DNA of 64,000 bases, taken from NCBI GenBank assembly GCA_977006965.1, contig OZ345353.1, positions 1,178,001 through 1,242,000 on the forward strand, given 5' to 3'. The notes under the pieces are model-generated. The model saw only the letters and a list, made by a program, of their open reading frames with translations. It was not told the DNA's origin and ran no database searches. The DNA is from Phymatolithon calcareum (Eukaryota > Rhodophyta > Florideophyceae > Hapalidiales). Positions 20,050 to 31,685 of the stretch are shown piece after piece. Every line of letters begins with the position of its first letter. Positions within the stretch are counted from its first letter, which is position 1. Position numbers and translations under genes: made by a program.

Positions 20050-21735
20050 TATTGTTATTTATTCGGGCACATGATGCAATAGCAATTGCAATACCAATAA
20101 TGCAAGGTTGAAGGCAATACAATTGCAATATCTGACCATTCTTCCAATATCAATTGCAATAACGGAATCTAATTCAAGTCCTCCTGCGCCATGTCTTCAC
20201 TCACGCGTTGGATCACTCTTGCGCTCTGGGCAGTGTTCATCGCCACGGAGACCGACTGCTCGTCCCAGTAACCTTTGTTCTCTTTAAGAAACAGCACGGC
20301 TTCTAGTAATAACGGTGTCATCCTCTTGCGATTGTCTGTAAAAACATTCTTGGCCACCGACCAAAGCCTCTCCACCTCTGCAGTTGATCCAAGAATAAAG
20401 TCGCAATTTATATAAGTCTGATGGACTTCGGCACGCTTGCGCTTTTTTATGGCAATTCTTTCCGCCATCGACAGCTGGCCTCCAGCCGATCCGCCGATGG
20501 AGCTTGTTATACCGTCATCGTGTTCCAGTTTGAGCTTCTTGCATGCATCCTTCTCTTCATTTGTCATAGTATCGGACTCATCCCGCTGTATCTTAACAAC
20601 TCCTGACTCGAATGCCGGGTCACACACAATTGATGCACGTGATGCAATGCAGTGTTTTCCAAGCTGACATCGGTATAATGGTGAGTTGACATCGTACTTG
20701 CACTGCTCCACTGCTGAAATTAAATCATCAAGAGCTAAGCGACAGTCCGACAACGAAGCACCGCGCTTCTGTAGTTCCAGAGTTACCTGGTTGATTTGCT
20801 TAAACTGACTTGCGTACAGCATAGATCTGCTGTGGAACTGCTCGCTCTCGTCCATAGTTATCGTTGCTCCTTCCGCCTTTGCCGCGTCGATTAACTGCTC
20901 CCGTATGCGGTTGAATCGCTTGAACATATGATACTTTCCGGACCAACGCGTCTCATTATGCATAACTGGAGCCAATTCAGTAAGGTTGCATAGTATTGCT
21001 CGGTTCTTCAGTTTTTTGCAGTCCTTCATCGTTGCACGCACTGAGTCTATCGCTGCTTGGAGTCTATCATCACTGACAACCATCTTGTTCACCTCTAGGT
21101 TGAGATTATGACTAGCACAGCTAACATGAGCGATTTCCATAAGCCTGGCGATTGACTTGTTGACATTGCAGTTGTCGGCAACCTGACAAACTGCCCACGT
21201 ATGCACGTTGACCCCGAAGAAGTCGAACACGTCTTCTAGTTGACGCACGTGAGCGTGTGCGTTGAATGTAGTGGTTTCAAGATGCGACATGCCTCTTTGA
21301 ACATCATCATCTTCTACGTTCGCAATAGGACTCACAGACAGAAGCACAATAGCGAGCTCTTCATTCTCGCGCGCGGTGCCTCTTTCCAGCATCTTCACAC
21401 GTCTCATGAACAAGCCGTATACACCCAAGTAATGTGTCCCATTGGCGGTCCAGCCATCGTGCATAATGGCTCCTTTGGTACCAGCAATATCGTCTCTGAT
21501 TCGCAGTTCGACGAGCTCAACGAGCTTGAATAGTGTCTCTTTGAATATCTGAGTTGAGAACTTCTCACGGAAGCACGAAAACTTGCGATATTCCTCGCTT
21601 TGAACATGTGAAACCGGCAATGTCATGTAGACCACAAGTCTAATGTACAATACCAGTATATTGGGAGCTTGAGAGTTATTGCAGTAGCTATTGGTACCGC
21701 GACAGTTATTGCCGTAGCAATTGCACTCTCACGAC
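20050..21735 (-). mobile_element. hAT-superfamily transposon (hAT-2)
   Basis: A transposase gene on the minus strand (20169-21650) is flanked on both sides by clustered GCAATA, CAATTGC and TATTGC words (20075-20165 and 21640-21730). These are typical of subterminal binding repeats. Exact termini and an 8-bp duplication were not found, so the limits given are those of the repeat-rich flanks. Confidence 0.6.
20169..21650 (-). CDS. hAT-family transposase, 493 codons, open but N-terminally short
   Basis: This DDE transposase of the hAT superfamily would act in the nucleus on its own element ends. The first aspartate lies in MHDGWTANGTHYLGVY (D65). The second lies in VADNCNVNKSIAR (D159), followed by the conserved CASHNLNLEVN. 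The NETRWSGKYHMFKRF block lies near residue 245. The glutamate is in TAEVERLWSVAKNVFTDNRK near residue 425, within the C-terminal dimerisation region. Unlike hAT-1 it has no internal stop or shift over its whole length. The BED zinc finger that normally precedes the PVSHVQSEEYRKF segment is absent, and I see no finger in the 250 bp upstream. Either the start has been truncated or an upstream exon is missing. It is the most intact transposase here, but not demonstrably active. Confidence 0.8.
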   Translation of the reverse strand: MYIRLVVYMTLPVSHVQSEEYRKFSCFREKFSTQIFKETLFKLVELVELRIRDDIAGTKGAIMHDGWTANGTHYLGVYGLFMRRVKMLERGTARENEELAIVLLSVSPIANVEDDDVQRGMSHLETTTFNAHAHVRQLEDVFDFFGVNVHTWAVCQVADNCNVNKSIARLMEIAHVSCASHNLNLEVNKMVVSDDRLQAAIDSVRATMKDCKKLKNRAILCNLTELAPVMHNETRWSGKYHMFKRFNRIREQLIDAAKAEGATITMDESEQFHSRSMLYASQFKQINQVTLELQKRGASLSDCRLALDDLISAVEQCKYDVNSPLYRCQLGKHCIASRASIVCDPAFESGVVKIQRDESDTMTNEEKDACKKLKLEHDDGITSSIGGSAGGQLSMAERIAIKKRKRAEVHQTYINCDFILGSTAEVERLWSVAKNVFTDNRKRMTPLLLEAVLFLKENKGYWDEQSVSVAMNTAQSARVIQRVSEDMAQEDLN

Positions 21736-22019
21736 GACCCCCAATAAATATGCCGTTAATTGCTCCCATGGCCTGGTGGAAACAACTTTGCTGGCACACC
21801 ACCTGAGGTCCAGCACCATGAAAAGTCGATTGGTCACGCACACGAACGTTGCGGAGTGGGTAGCAGCGGGGCCAAACGTTCCGCTTGTCTCAGGCACACA
21901 GAACGCCGTAACGGAAACCTAGCGCCACCCAGAGGAATAGTCAGGCACACGAACCTGGCAAAATTAGCAAGTCTCTCTGACTACTTAAAAATGGTAGAGT
22001 CTCCCCATTCAGAAAAGTA

Positions 22020-23998
22020 GAAGTAAGAATCGCATGCTTGAGAGTCTAAGGTCCCTTGTTAACGATAACAGCGCACATTTACTCCGATCCGAGGTCAGCC
22101 CTCATAGGGCCACAAAGCAAAATGTCTAGAAAAACTGTACGAAACACGCTAGATTTGGTCGGGCACCTCAGGACGACAAGTCTCGGTGCCGCTCTCTCAG
22201 AACCGGTGCGTGGCGACACAGTGGTAGTGTGCGCCGGAAGGCGGTTGGTCCAGACGGCGTAGCGGTTGTGATGCTACATGCTAACAACGAAGCATGCTTC
22301 GACCTGATATTGGCTATATGAGAGACATGTGGCCGACTGAAATGCCTTCCACGCCAATGGAGACAATCTACACTTATTCCCTTATACAAGAAAGGACCAG
22401 TGCACATTGCGGAAAACTATCGACCCATTTCCTTACTATGCCAACCCAGGAAGATTGTCGACTCAGCACTCGACTCTTACATTAGAGATCAGTACCGCTT
22501 GAACAAGGCACAACTTGGTTTCTGGAGGGTAAGAGCCCGTATCTGGCCATACTCCGGGCAAACAATACTATGACAAGTGGGCAGTCCTCGACCTATCTGC
22601 AGTCTATGATAGTGTCCCAAGGGACATCCTCATGGAGCCTCTGACCACCAAATTGCCGATGCATATTACTCGGATGGTAGCCTACTTGCTGAAGCCGTCG
22701 TGGATCACATCCGCAGAGGACGAATCAAAGCATGGTGCATTATCAACAGAGGTGTTCCACAAGGGTCCCCATTAAGCCCGTGCCTTTATAACATATTCAT
22801 GGATAAGTTTTCCAAAGCCGCTGGAAAAGTTACAGAAACTGTCTCCGAGCAGCCAGTTCAGTTATTTGCGGACGATGTGCTTCTACAAGCCAAGAATGTG
22901 AAAGGGTTACGAAGGCTACTGGATATAGCCACGGAGTGGGCAGACGAAAATTCTATGACATGGAACACAAAGCCAGGAAAGAGCGAAGTGCTTACATACA
23001 AGGAGTTACCTAAGCAAAAGTTCATGCTTGCCAGAAAAGAGCTACACCAAACGTGGAGACTTTCCTACCTCGGCATTTGTATGAATAACACTGGAGTGAC
23101 AGACGATAGAGAAATGTCGAGAGTGCGGAATGCTGTTGGATGCATCCACAAAGTTAGGCAGAGTGGCGTTAATGTCAGTGGATTCCACCCTGAAATATGC
23201 ATCAGGATTTTCAAGTCGTTGATTCTTCTTAAGTGGTAGTATGCAAGTCATCTGACTCCGATGACGAAGCGGTTGCTATCAGCAATTGAGGCAACAGAAG
23301 GTCTTTTTTACAAGTATGTCTTCGGGAAATATGCGGAGCATCGAAAAAATCGAATGAGAGTGCTCTTTCGGGTATTTAGTCCGGAGGTGAGGAGGACTCA
23401 ATAAGCGGAAAGGTTTGCTTTGAGCCTGTTAAAACGGAAAACGTACCTGGAACAGGCAGAAGAATACCGAGGAAGACAGGAAGATATGGTAGAAGTATCG
23501 AATGACATTAACTATCTCAGAAACAAGGAGCACCTCAGCAAAGCATTGAAACAAGCAGAAGAAGGTAAAGTGTAAAAGAAGAGGCGATTAGAAGATGCAA
23601 TCCAAGTGCGGCAAAAATGCAAAGAGGATCGCTCAGTGAAAATCCCGATAAACAAGCATAAGAAGTTGCTAGGAGTGTTACAAATAAGGGCCAGGACGAC
23701 AAGGCTAAGATGCCTAAGACTGATTTTTAACAGAGCTCCGTTGTGGAGGAAGTCAATTCTCGGTGAGTATTTCGGACCCGGTGCTGAATAGAGCTTATTG
23801 CACTCCAGCGCATACTCGGGTCTAAAATGATGGACAAAGAGACTGAATATGAATGCAAAAGACTAACTCGAACTCTCATATGGAGAGGAACTCGAATCAA
23901 AGAAATGTTAGGAAAATAGAATGCGGTAAGTTAGAAGTACTTGAGAAGCTGCCCCGTTACTCACAGTGAGTTCTTGGATGCTTTTAAAATAAATCAAC
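22020..23998 (+). pseudogene. LINE family A copy 1, 5'-truncated, RT domain pseudogene
   Basis: A non-LTR reverse transcriptase reads across several frames. KAVGPDGVAVVMLHAN (about 22240) is followed by LIPLYKKGPVHIAENYRPIS. In the frame from 22700 come CIINRGVPQGSPLSPCLYNI and the catalytic LFADDVLLQAK. Next are SRVRNAVGCIHKVRQSG and a TAG at 23237-23239 inside LLKW*YA. The C-terminal region then follows, with GLFYKYVFGKYAEHRKNRMR, a TAA before AERFALSLL and FNRAPLWRKSILGEYFG. It ends at the family terminus ATATCCCC near 24004. The endonuclease and ORF1 are missing (5' truncation). Confidence 0.85.
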
Positions 23999-24004
23999 AT
24001 ATAT

Positions 24005-27000
24005 CCCCCGGTAGTATGGGCCGTACGCGTGAACTGCTTATTGAGCGGGTGGCCACTCCCCAGCGTACTTTGTTACGGGGCGAGACGATGTGTGAAGTAG
24101 GATGGGTGTACTTGTACTTGATTCCGACTTGCCAAGTTTAATGAGAGGGGAAACCATTCTATCTTATATTGGATCCTTAGAGCCTGAATTCATCCCTGTA
24201 GACGTACCGCAACACAACGATTTCACGCAAATCTCGCTCGATCATCAATCCCGCTGTGTCATCTTTGTCCGAAACACTCGGCATCATTTGGCTGCAGTTC
24301 TTGGATAAGGAGTGATTTTCAACATGGAAGTGCTTGTAAAGTTTACGTGGCATTTGTAATGAACCCTAATCAAGAGCCGCCTGCGACACGCTCCAACAAG
24401 ATTGCGGGAGAAGCGGTCATTTGAAGATGACCAAGACCATCATGGAGGGCGTGCAGAACGAAGAAGGGTTGTGCTGAAACATACACGAAATGTGCGCAAT
24501 CTCCAAACAACTCAATAGAAACTGGGGGCCCTGAAAAAGAAACAAACGTTATCAACTGAAGACGCCTTGCCCATACACGGATCTAAATTTTTTTCGTAAA
24601 TCCGCAGGGCTTTCTTTAATAATAAAGCACTGCTTTGCGAGCCCCAGCGATGAGAAAGCAGTTTAGATACATATCTCATAAAAAAACTCCCTTTTATCAT
24701 AAAAGCACCTTTGTTATGCTGCAATTCCGCTCGTTCCATCATCATCATCAGGATCGAGCAAGGATATGATAAGTGTAGTAGATGGAATGTTGGTGTGCCT
24801 TCCAGATCTGAAGTACATGGACCCTGATGTAAGGACAGAATCTCTTAAAGCCCCGATTCAGTTTTTGCTACCGGTTCTTGGAAGCGCAGAGTTTACGATT
24901 TCTAATTCGTTTGTGTTCCACTTCTGACATTGGACCGCTAGACTAGGCACTGCTATTCTCACAAGACCGATAATGAATCCATACATCGTGAACCATTCTG
25001 AGGCATTCTATTTTCAATGTGCTGCACATGCAGATCTTCCTCTGAAGAAGACTATGAATTAGCGATTGGGGCAATGTTGCTCTAAACTTATCGAGGACTA
25101 TCTGATAGCTGGACATGAGTGAAATGATCCGGCGCTGTGCGCTTCGTCATTGTTTGACGACTCCCTGCAAGGCCAAACGAGCAGTTGGCCTCAGCTTTGC
25201 GAGCACAAGATCAGAGTGAACATTAAGTTTACCGTATGGCAAAAACGTGATGCAGAGAGAAGGACCAGTGCTGTCGCATTTAGAGTACAGCACATAATGC
25301 TTTGCAATTTTACGACCTCGCTCCACTTTCGACGACACGCAATGTCGGAGTGCAGAACGTGATGAACTGGACACTTACTGTATGATGTGCAAGTGGACCT
25401 CGCTGCTAGCATCAAATAAGGTCTCCGCATATTGTTCAAGTGTCAGGGAGAAAACCTTCGTTCAGGTGGACAAACTTGTAACCTGATAGTAGGGGGGACT
25501 CTCTTTGAGGAGCGAGATTCAATTCTGGTCATCGTACTACACCACAATTGGATGTTGACGTCTTGACTCGGAGGGCGGTGAGACGCACCAGGTCAGCGAA
25601 TTAAGTGACAAACAGGTCAGAATCATTCTCAGGTACAACGAAAACAATATTTGTAACTTCATTACCTTGCAGAAGCACGGTACAGTGCTGTACAGCACTG
25701 TATATCTCCCGCCGGCATTCTATTCATAGCAAACATTATTTTGAAACATTTTGCGAAGATATTGGCACCGGTGAAAAGAACTCTGCTCCTCAGAACTATG
25801 ACTCTCTGCGCAATGCGCAGCACAATTGATCCTACGATGATTCTATGAAGCCCGGGTATGAAACAGCTCTATTGCTGCTTCTCCAACGAAGTTGAATTCT
25901 GTTATGCAATCTGTGCTGCTGGAAGCAGAGGTCTCAGCCTCAATTGCCGACTTCTATTGAAATTGTGCCATTTTAGAGCAGACTATTGGTCTCAGGAAGG
26001 AGCTCCTGCCTGCTGGTGTACTATAGAGCAAACTCTCCGAGCCTCGGAGAGGCTGGTCCGAGGCAACCTGACAATGCCGTAAATTTACAGTGTGTCTGCT
26101 GGAATCGGATCCAGGCGGAGGTTCACTAAACTTTTGAGCCGAAATCCACGTTTAATTCTGAAAAGTAGTATCCGTCCATCTCGAGGTGACGATGCCCAAT
26201 GTGAACGTAAGTGATGTTCTAAACGTCAAGAATATTCTCCGCTCCAGTGGTGTCATTGCTGTAATGATAATCATATGCTCTAAAATCTTAGAAATTCAGA
26301 CCATTCTCCGGAAAACTGCAGCGGTTGGGAGATTTCGTTTCATTCTACCGTCCCCAACCTGTGATGCTGGGTGGGCTGCTTATGAGTGTACGCTTTACGA
26401 TTACTATACTTGATGCAAAGGCTTAGATATGACGTTCTTATACATTGCTAGTGTTTTCTAATAATTGGAAAACGCTAGAACTGAATCTCAAACACATCAA
26501 CTGAGAAGCTAACTCGGTCTCAAGGAGCTAATTGCCAGTAAAACTATGGACTTTCTGTAAAAGACTCAATAGCATATCCTTGCTCTTCGCTCAACCCCGA
26601 GGGACCGTACGATAACCACCTCCACTGAGAACCTCGACAGCAGTCTTGCGGCTGGTCTTCGAAGATACCCATTGACACCTCTCCAACCACGTGTGGTCTT
26701 GAGTACCCTGTCCACTGTCAGAATAAGTACGGGGACTGACCCACACATATTCACACCATGATGTGAGCGAAGCTGGTTCTAGCCTAGCGGATTCGTCGGC
26801 TGATTGCAGTGTGCAAGCTTCGTCCAATGTGCGAAATATAGGCTTTGTTCACTCGTCCCCGTAACGACAAATCGTAAGCTTTGAATGATATCCAACACAA
26901 GCGTATATCCCTTATTACAGAGCACGAGAGTCAGCCGTTTATGTTTCTGTAAATTACGATGAACCCAACAGCAATACTGCCTTTCTCGTTCCTTCCTCAA

Positions 27001-27260
27001 ATTTATACAGAAACCCCAGCGGAACCGGAAAGCTTGAGCACCATGGTCGCTTCAGACATGCAATATTCTCTTCTTCTTTCCTTGCCTGACTTGCAGGGTT
27101 GCAAGCAGATCCGATCTCGGTGAACTGAGCATATATGAAAGGCAAGAGCATGGACAGAAAATAAGCATCGACTTGTTCCAGGGCTAAAGGATTGGCACAG
27201 TGGTCTGCGAAATTGGCTCCTTATATACCGTAAAAGGTCACAAATTGGATGAGAGCAGCA
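24005..27260. other. Unassigned DNA with one small LINE remnant
   Basis: No domain-bearing frame is seen in over 3 kb. Around 24436-24471 a short frame (KTIMEGVQNEEGLC then stop) resembles the B1 LINE C-terminus LIERMENEEGLY. A CATCATCATCATCA microsatellite lies near 24740. Frames at 25605-26413 and 26566-27000 show no recognisable motif. Confidence 0.35.
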
Positions 27261-27267
27261 ATAATCA

Positions 27268-27660
27268 AGCTATGGGAAAAGGAAGAAGGCAGATCAATGA
27301 AGATTCCTATTGCCAACATGCTGCTGGTGATTCTATATATAAGAGAAAGAACAGCACGATTAAGGTGCATAAGATTGATATTTAACCGGCACCCCTATGA
27401 AGAAAATCAGTATTAGGTGCCTAGTATCGCTGTGATCGAACTAGCTGCGTTACAAAGTACTCTAGCTTCATCGAAGATGTGCGCTGAAATTTAGTTCGAA
27501 TGGAAGAGACTCACAAGCGCACTTGCTGGCAGGAAAATTCGAATAAAGGACTTTTTGAGTAGCTGGTGGACTTTAGCCTAGAGAATATTGCAGAAGTTGC
27601 CCATTTACTCCTACGTGAGGTTGGGAGCATTCAGATGAAGATATCCCCCTATAGCAAATG
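27268..27660 (+). pseudogene. LINE family A copy 4, C-terminal fragment
   Basis: It reads EKEEGRSMKIPI, then ILYIRERTARLRCIRLIFNR, a frameshift, and IELAALQSTLASSKMCAEI, where GAG has become TAG. It continues FEWKRLTSALAGRKIRIKDF and reaches ATATCCCCC near 27644. The order and 3' terminus match copies 2 to 5. It is closest to the copies at 41.6 and 61 kb. Confidence 0.75.
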
Positions 27661-27854
27661 TAACCTGTTCATGTCTCTGTGCTTCCCTGCAGCACGCCTG
27701 CCACCTCTCCTTCAAAATCGCTTGCTCAGATCATTAATTCTGCAATGGATATAGCGACCCAACAAGGGCCTTGACAAAAGCACAAAGTCGAAATCAAGTA
27801 ATGTGCTACTACTGTTCTGATACTATCCCTGAGCATGAGAACTTTTTTGACTTT

Positions 27855-28020
27855 GGAATATTATTAAACGCCCTAAGAGACACTCATGATACTGCAAGGG
27901 AGATGCGTTTCAACCGCTTCACTCTTGTAGCTTCGACCATCTACTCAATCCGAGTAACCCGGGTTAACGTCGTATCCCTAGCTGCAAAAAACGTCCCCCG
28001 GAATATTGCTTAGCATAAAT
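27855..28020 (-). repeat. LINE family B2 3' end
   Basis: On the minus strand it ends GTCTCTTAGGGCGTTTAATA, with TGCAGTATCATGAGT just before it. It matches 46630-46710 and 62383-62540. The stretch GCAAAAAACGTCCCCCGG is the same 3' UTR motif that borders pogo-2. Confidence 0.65.
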
Positions 28021-28279
28021 ACTGTGATATTCTTGTGACAATGTGCTCGTCGAGAGGATCATGTGTATGATTCTCTGCCGCTCCGAAACCTAATATGCTC
28101 AGGACTACGATTGAACCCAAAAAGGTATCTCGAAACTCTTCAATGAAACGCAGCAACAACAGATTGAATTGTGAAGCAGGTGATGGGCAACAAATCGCGC
28201 TTGAAATCGAGATGGAAATTGAGTGACAGTAGAAGTAACATTTTTTGAAGCTACGGATTATTTGTATATTCAAGAGCCC

Positions 28280-28558
28280 TCAGTAACACACCTAAGACTG
28301 TGACACTCATAGAACGCATGGAGAACGAAGAAGGCCTGTATTAATCCGCAGAATGCAAGGCAAAAAGTGGTCGAGTCCAAGCACCAACAATCCCGTAGAG
28401 GACTGAGATAGGACTACTTTGAGTCCTGAGTTTTCCCGTCTGCCATTCTGGTGGACGTTTTGTGAGCTACACAAAGGTAGGTAGCACCAGAGGAAGCCTT
28501 GCCCATATCTTCGGAAGTCTGTGGGGCTTTTAAATAAACTTGAAAGGAAAAAAAACAC
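28280..28558 (+). repeat. LINE family B1 3' end
   Basis: It begins within the last codons, CTCATAGAACGCATGGAGAA (LIERMENEEGLY, stop). It continues through CCCGTAGAGGACTGAGATAG and GCCCATATCTTCGGAAGTCT to GGGGCTTTTAAATAAACTTG and an A-rich tail. It is almost identical to 31420-31680 and, inverted, to 56366-56620. Confidence 0.75.
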
Positions 28559-28961
28559 CTAAGACTGTACGGGAGCAGCGTTTCGGAAATTGTTCATTCT
28601 AGCATACTGCCGGATCCCTAATTCACGGACTCATCGATTTCCATATTTTCATTCACCGTGACGCCGAAGAGTAGCGGAGAGTCTAGACCCCGTTTAGTTG
28701 TTAACATTTCTCCAGAGTCCAAACTTTGTAGTGGAAGTAATGTGCTGTGCTCCTCTTGGAAATTTGAGGATAGCATTGCGGTGTGCGAAGTTGCTGTGGA
28801 GTTTCAGCGTGCGTACTTCTAGAATAAAAACTTGCGTTTCCCCCCTGGTTTTGACGCTGACAGCCTACGTTGGGCAGTGCACCGCTGGCAAAGCTGTGTC
28901 GAGGCTCTTTGACAACTGCCGAAGCCAACAATGCGTCTGCCTGCCTTCGGTCGCCATCATT

Positions 28962-29115
28962 ATGTTCTTTCTTTCTTTTACTGCGGGATATCTCGAAGCT
29001 GATGGAACAACTCCGCATCCTTACGGCTCTAGTAGACCTTAACAGATACGAGTGGTACTTGATGTTACAACATCTCTCCAAGCTGCACAAGGTGCAGACC
29101 ATGGTCCAGCTTAAC
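28962..29115 (-). mobile_element. Second copy of the 148-bp retroposon
   Basis: It starts TTCTTTCTTTCTTTTACTGC and runs through CATCCTTACGGCTCTAGTAG and CAGATACGAGTGGTACTTGA to CCAGCTTAAC, matching 10148-10295 in the same orientation. I did not find a clear flanking duplication. Confidence 0.65.
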
Positions 29116-29822
29116 ATCCATATCGCTACGCAGCAAATCTTCATTCGCCGTCCTTCAAAGGGATGCCCGGGTTGGAAAACATTTAGGACGTTCACGGTAG
29201 CTAATCATCTCTCTGCCTTCTTTCATTTCCTTCTGTCTTCTCTCCCAGCTTCCTTGAGCGTTGCGGCACACCACACAAGGCGGAATCCATGTACTACCAT
29301 ACTATCAGAAGGCGATAGTCTTCTCCCCTGGGGAGGCCGGAACACAGCTCTTGTCATTTCAAAAAACCCTGCAATGTAGCGGGGAAAAATTCCTGACTGA
29401 AATCTTGGCTCCTTCCTATGACGCGCAGGTGCACGGGTAGCCGGACCGGTTATCATAACCGGCCTGTATCAAATCCGCTTAAATTCGCAAGATTTCTTGG
29501 AAATCCAGCGACGGCGGGGTTGGGGGAAATTGTAAGTTTTTATTTTAGAAGCCCTCAACGCCAGAGTCGCCGACACCAAAGCAGCTTCCCATGTGCTACT
29601 TTCGCATTGTCTAAAAATATCGCATCACACTATCATTTCTTCCGTCATTATTTTCTCTAATTCTAATAGTCTGTCCATCGCCTGCATTGTCTCGCCCTCA
29701 GTCTCTCCGTTGAGTTGCGGTCGTGTGAGATTGCGCTGCAGGGTCTCAAGGCTGTTCTCAGCAACATCGCCGAATTGTTCCACATAGGAAGAGGGTTTCC
29801 GTGGAGGGAAGCGTCCGCAGTA

Positions 29823-30533
29823 CTATTTCACTGCCAACATTCTGTGCTTTCGCGATTTGATTAACACAGTCGGGGTGGCGCACTCTTTCCTGTCCACCGG
29901 GATTTTTCCTTCCTCTGATCGGCCCCAGGCTTCCCTAAGACGCAATTTCTCTTCCTTGGGCGTCACCTTCCCTTGTTCCGCCCGGTCGATCTGCTCGCTG
30001 AACAGGTCGTGATGTTTCATGTCGGAAATATCCCTTTCTGCGTAGCGACGGTCTTCGGCTTTGCCTTCGTAATTTGGCTTTTTCTCGATTTCAAGTTTTC
30101 CCTTCAGTAGTCGCGCAGCAAAAGGTTGGCCCAGCTGTGTCCTTCTGATTTCCGGGGGTGTGATTTTGCAGAGCGACCTCATTCGGTTTTGGAGACGGAG
30201 TGCAAAGCGTCCTAGTATGACGGAGTAGAACAAACCTTCGGCCTGGTTGATTTGAACTTGGACAGACGGCGGGGTTGGGTCTGGCATTTCAAGCGTGGCA
30301 AGTTCTCGATTTGCCGAGTCCCAGGCGAGCGCGTTCGCGATAGCGCCAGCCATTTCGATGGAATTACCGTCAGAAGAATCGCGTTGCGCAGCATTACTGC
30401 TGCGGCCACTTGCGCCGGCGCGGGCACGGGCGCCCGCGCCGGAATCTTGTCCTTTGTCGCTTGTGGTCTGTTCGGTCCGGTCAGGCCCTCTCCTTCTCCC
30501 TCCCTCTAGTGTCTCATCGTTATGTTCGATCAC
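29823..30533 (-). CDS. 236-codon frame: low-complexity N-terminus joined to a LINE-A-like C-terminal domain
   Basis: Residues 1 to about 60 are charged then Gly/Ala/Arg/Ser-rich (GAGARARAGASGRSS), coded by a very GC-rich stretch that can fold as a CCGGCGCGGGC/GCCCGCGCCGG hairpin. From about residue 95 the sequence follows the region after the RT in LINE A. NQAEGLFYSVILGRFALRLQ matches AAEGLFYRYVFGKYAEYRRE. NRMRSLCKITPPEIRRTQLG matches ERMRVLCRLGSPQMRRMHQA. The later DRAEQGKVTPKEEKLRLREA matches KQAEEGMVSKKGRLQATVKV. The frame has no stops, unlike all other LINE A copies here, and no RT motifs. It could be a chimeric retrocopy, a divergent LINE relative that happens to be open, or a captured host protein. 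Function is unknown. Confidence 0.5.
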   Translation of the reverse strand: MIEHNDETLEGGRRRGPDRTEQTTSDKGQDSGAGARARAGASGRSSNAAQRDSSDGNSIEMAGAIANALAWDSANRELATLEMPDPTPPSVQVQINQAEGLFYSVILGRFALRLQNRMRSLCKITPPEIRRTQLGQPFAARLLKGKLEIEKKPNYEGKAEDRRYAERDISDMKHHDLFSEQIDRAEQGKVTPKEEKLRLREAWGRSEEGKIPVDRKECATPTVLIKSRKHRMLAVK

Positions 30534-30569
30534 TGTTCGTTACTTATGGGCTCCTGCCCAGAAACCCTG

Positions 30570-30654
30570 GCAACGCGCACAACATAGAGACTTGCAACTG
30601 ATGCAGTATGGACCATACTGCATCAGTTGCAAGTCTCTATGTTGTGCGCGTTGC
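30570..30654. repeat. Perfect 42-bp-arm palindrome
   Basis: The left arm 30570-30611 (GCAACGCGCACAACATAGAG onward) and right arm 30613-30654 are exact reverse complements around a single A at 30612. It lies 37 bp upstream of the start of the 236-codon frame on the minus strand. Perfect arms imply a recent origin or an assembly or library fold-back. Confidence 0.9.
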
Positions 30655-31269
30655 TGTATGGTCAGCGCGAGGCCCTACGTGAAGTGGGCCTGGCGCGACT
30701 TCAGGTCTAACAGGTTCTCTCCGTTACTGGACGCCAATCACGGATGTAAGTTTACATTTGTCGTTTCTTCTAATTCTGACTGGCACCTTTGAGTCAAGAC
30801 TGATCTTATTCCTATGATTCAGAATATTGCTGTGAATAGCGTGATTTTTAGTTTGTTCAAGTGCCGTGGACAAGGACCAGCAGTGACTTGATCCTTTGCA
30901 ATTGATTGACGTTCAAGCTGCGCGAAACCTTGAACGATTCATTTGATGTCCCCGGCTGCGCTGCAATGAAGGCGTGCATATCAGCTGAATCAACTTCTCA
31001 TGTTCGTGCGATAGACGTCAATTTAATGCGAACTGTACTCTACAGTCTCCCACAATATGTTTTCTCTCGTGTTTCGCCAGTGCTACAAGATCTATTGTTG
31101 TGCAATGAATGCGAGGTCGTCCATGGTCTGTAGATGAACGGAAATATAATTGGCAGCATCCTTTTGACGTAGGCTTACTTCAGCACGGTAGGTTCCAGTT
31201 GTTCAGATCTTTTATCTTTTTATGGTATATACGGTATATACGGCCATGTAGCCCACCACCAGTAGTTTC

Positions 31270-31685
31270 ATGCACCGAATCATGACCAAGAAAATTGCTC
31301 GATTGATTCCCAAGCCTCCTGCAGCACCTGAAACACGCTGCACGCTAACACGGTACGATCTAGAAGGAGAAAAACGACTGGAAGCAGACAAGGCGCTAGA
31401 TGAGCTCTTACTATTTAGCAAGACACTCATAGAACGCATGGAGAACGAAGAAGGCCTGTATTGATTCGCAGATGGCAAGTCAAATAGCGTGCGAGCCCAA
31501 GCACCAACAATCCCGTAGAGGACTGAGATACAATTACTTTGAATCCTGAGTTTTCCCGTCCGACATTCTGGTGGACGTTTCGTGAGCTGCATAAAGGTAG
31601 GTAGCATCAGAGGAAGCATCGCCCATATCTTCGGAAGTCTATGGGGCTTTTAAATAAACTCGAACTAGAAAACAAAAAAAACTGA
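31270..31685 (+). pseudogene. LINE family B1 copy, C-terminal coding and 3' UTR
   Basis: The frame 31270-31464 ends LEADKALDELLLFSKTLIER and MENEEGLY then stop. The B1 3' UTR (GAGGACTGAGATACAATTAC, GCCCATATCTTCGGAAGTCT) and a GGGGCTTTTAAATAAACTCG tail with A-rich end follow. Upstream coding is missing (5' truncation). Confidence 0.75.

Noticed and set aside
30410-30530. GC-rich stretch as a CpG-island promoter
   Set aside because: It lies within an open frame coding for Gly/Ala/Arg-rich sequence and forms a coding hairpin; no core promoter motif is seen.
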